Of a stretch of 39,594 nucleotides of DNA, positions 39,565-39,594 are shown one piece after another. A program made the position numbers and the translations under genes. How positions within the stretch are numbered: position 1 is the stretch's first letter; each line of letters starts with the position of its first letter. The notes beneath the pieces were generated by a model. It was not told where the DNA came from. It worked only from the letters and a program-made list of their open reading frames with translations, and did no database searches. This stretch comes from SURF-32 sp964648365 (GTDB taxonomy: Bacteria > Planctomycetota > Phycisphaerae > UBA1845), in NCBI GenBank assembly GCA_964648365.1, contig CAZYLK010000039.1:1-39594 (forward strand), given 5' to 3'.

Positions 39565-39594
39565 CAGGGGGAGTGAGGGAATAAGGGAGTAAGG
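39565..39594 (+). repeat. Short purine-rich tandem repeat at the window edge
   Basis: GGGGGAGTGAGGGAATAAGG and GAGTAAGG continue to the last base. The units resemble those at 19211 and 19377. The array lies about 155 bases after the M28 gene stop and runs out of the window. Confidence 0.55.

Overview
The window is GC-rich (about two thirds G+C by eye) and reads as a planctomycete-like Gram-negative bacterium. This assignment is inference: it rests on an LPS gene set (LptD, a GT9 heptosyltransferase, two Kdo-kinase-like proteins), large secreted multidomain proteins with calcium-binding D-x-N-x-D-G stretches, and abundant short palindromic dispersed repeats inside and between genes. It looks like a draft or metagenome scaffold, because a run of exactly 100 N (30660-30759) marks a join of unknown length. 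No tRNA, rRNA, CRISPR array, integrase or transposase was seen.

Layout. 1-3.0 kb, minus strand: a partial FHA-domain protein and an oligosaccharide flippase. 3.2-6.0 kb, plus: an acyl-CoA synthetase and an Nramp-fold transporter lacking the canonical metal ligands. 6.1-11.6 kb: a self-processing C45 hydrolase (minus) divergent from a giant two-enzyme protein (plus) joining an M14 carboxypeptidase to an S9 prolyl dipeptidyl peptidase. 11.8-13.3 kb: a secreted protein of unknown function in visibly lower-GC DNA. 13.8-17.3 kb: an LPS-core operon (heptosyltransferase, sugar kinase, GT4 glycosyltransferase) joined by GTGA stop/start overlaps. 17.5-19.2 kb: a GAF/response-regulator protein. 19.4-23.6 kb, minus: aspartate-type aminotransferase and PEP carboxykinase (ATGA overlap), then 4-hydroxyphenylpyruvate dioxygenase. 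24.3-27.5 kb: a secreted M14-like/beta-helix protein with altered catalytic residues, followed by a broken copy of its own C-terminus. 27.5-29.0 kb: a repeat island around a four-helix-bundle gene. 29.0-30.5 kb, minus: a DoxX/MauE-like membrane protein and a membrane-anchored rhodanese. 30.8-36.5 kb, minus: gpsA, a 59-residue lipoprotein-like ORF, an SH3 protein and LptD. 36.7-39.4 kb, plus: a second Kdo-kinase-like protein and an M28 metallopeptidase.

How the genes work together. The flippase, the LPS-core operon, LptD and the LPS-kinase-like gene divergent from it describe building and exporting a lipopolysaccharide outer membrane; GpsA supplies glycerol-3-phosphate for phospholipid. The aminotransferase and PckA can turn aspartate into oxaloacetate and then phosphoenolpyruvate, and HPPD degrades tyrosine-derived carbon. 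With the C45, M14-S9, M14-like and M28 proteins this suggests a peptide- and amino-acid-consuming heterotroph.

The strongest unusual signals are repeats. First, a family of short palindromes (ATCAC - stem-loop-stem - GTGCCAC) lies between genes and also in frame inside two adjacent LPS-core enzymes, where it adds peptides such as HRLQTGAT and HRQDAGAT at a domain linker and a kinase loop. Second, tandem arrays of 7-9-bp units sit at or just beyond gene 3' ends, often as inverted pairs. Third, the 27.5-29.0 kb island has three different tandem repeats around a four-helix-bundle gene whose start and end are themselves built from repeat units.
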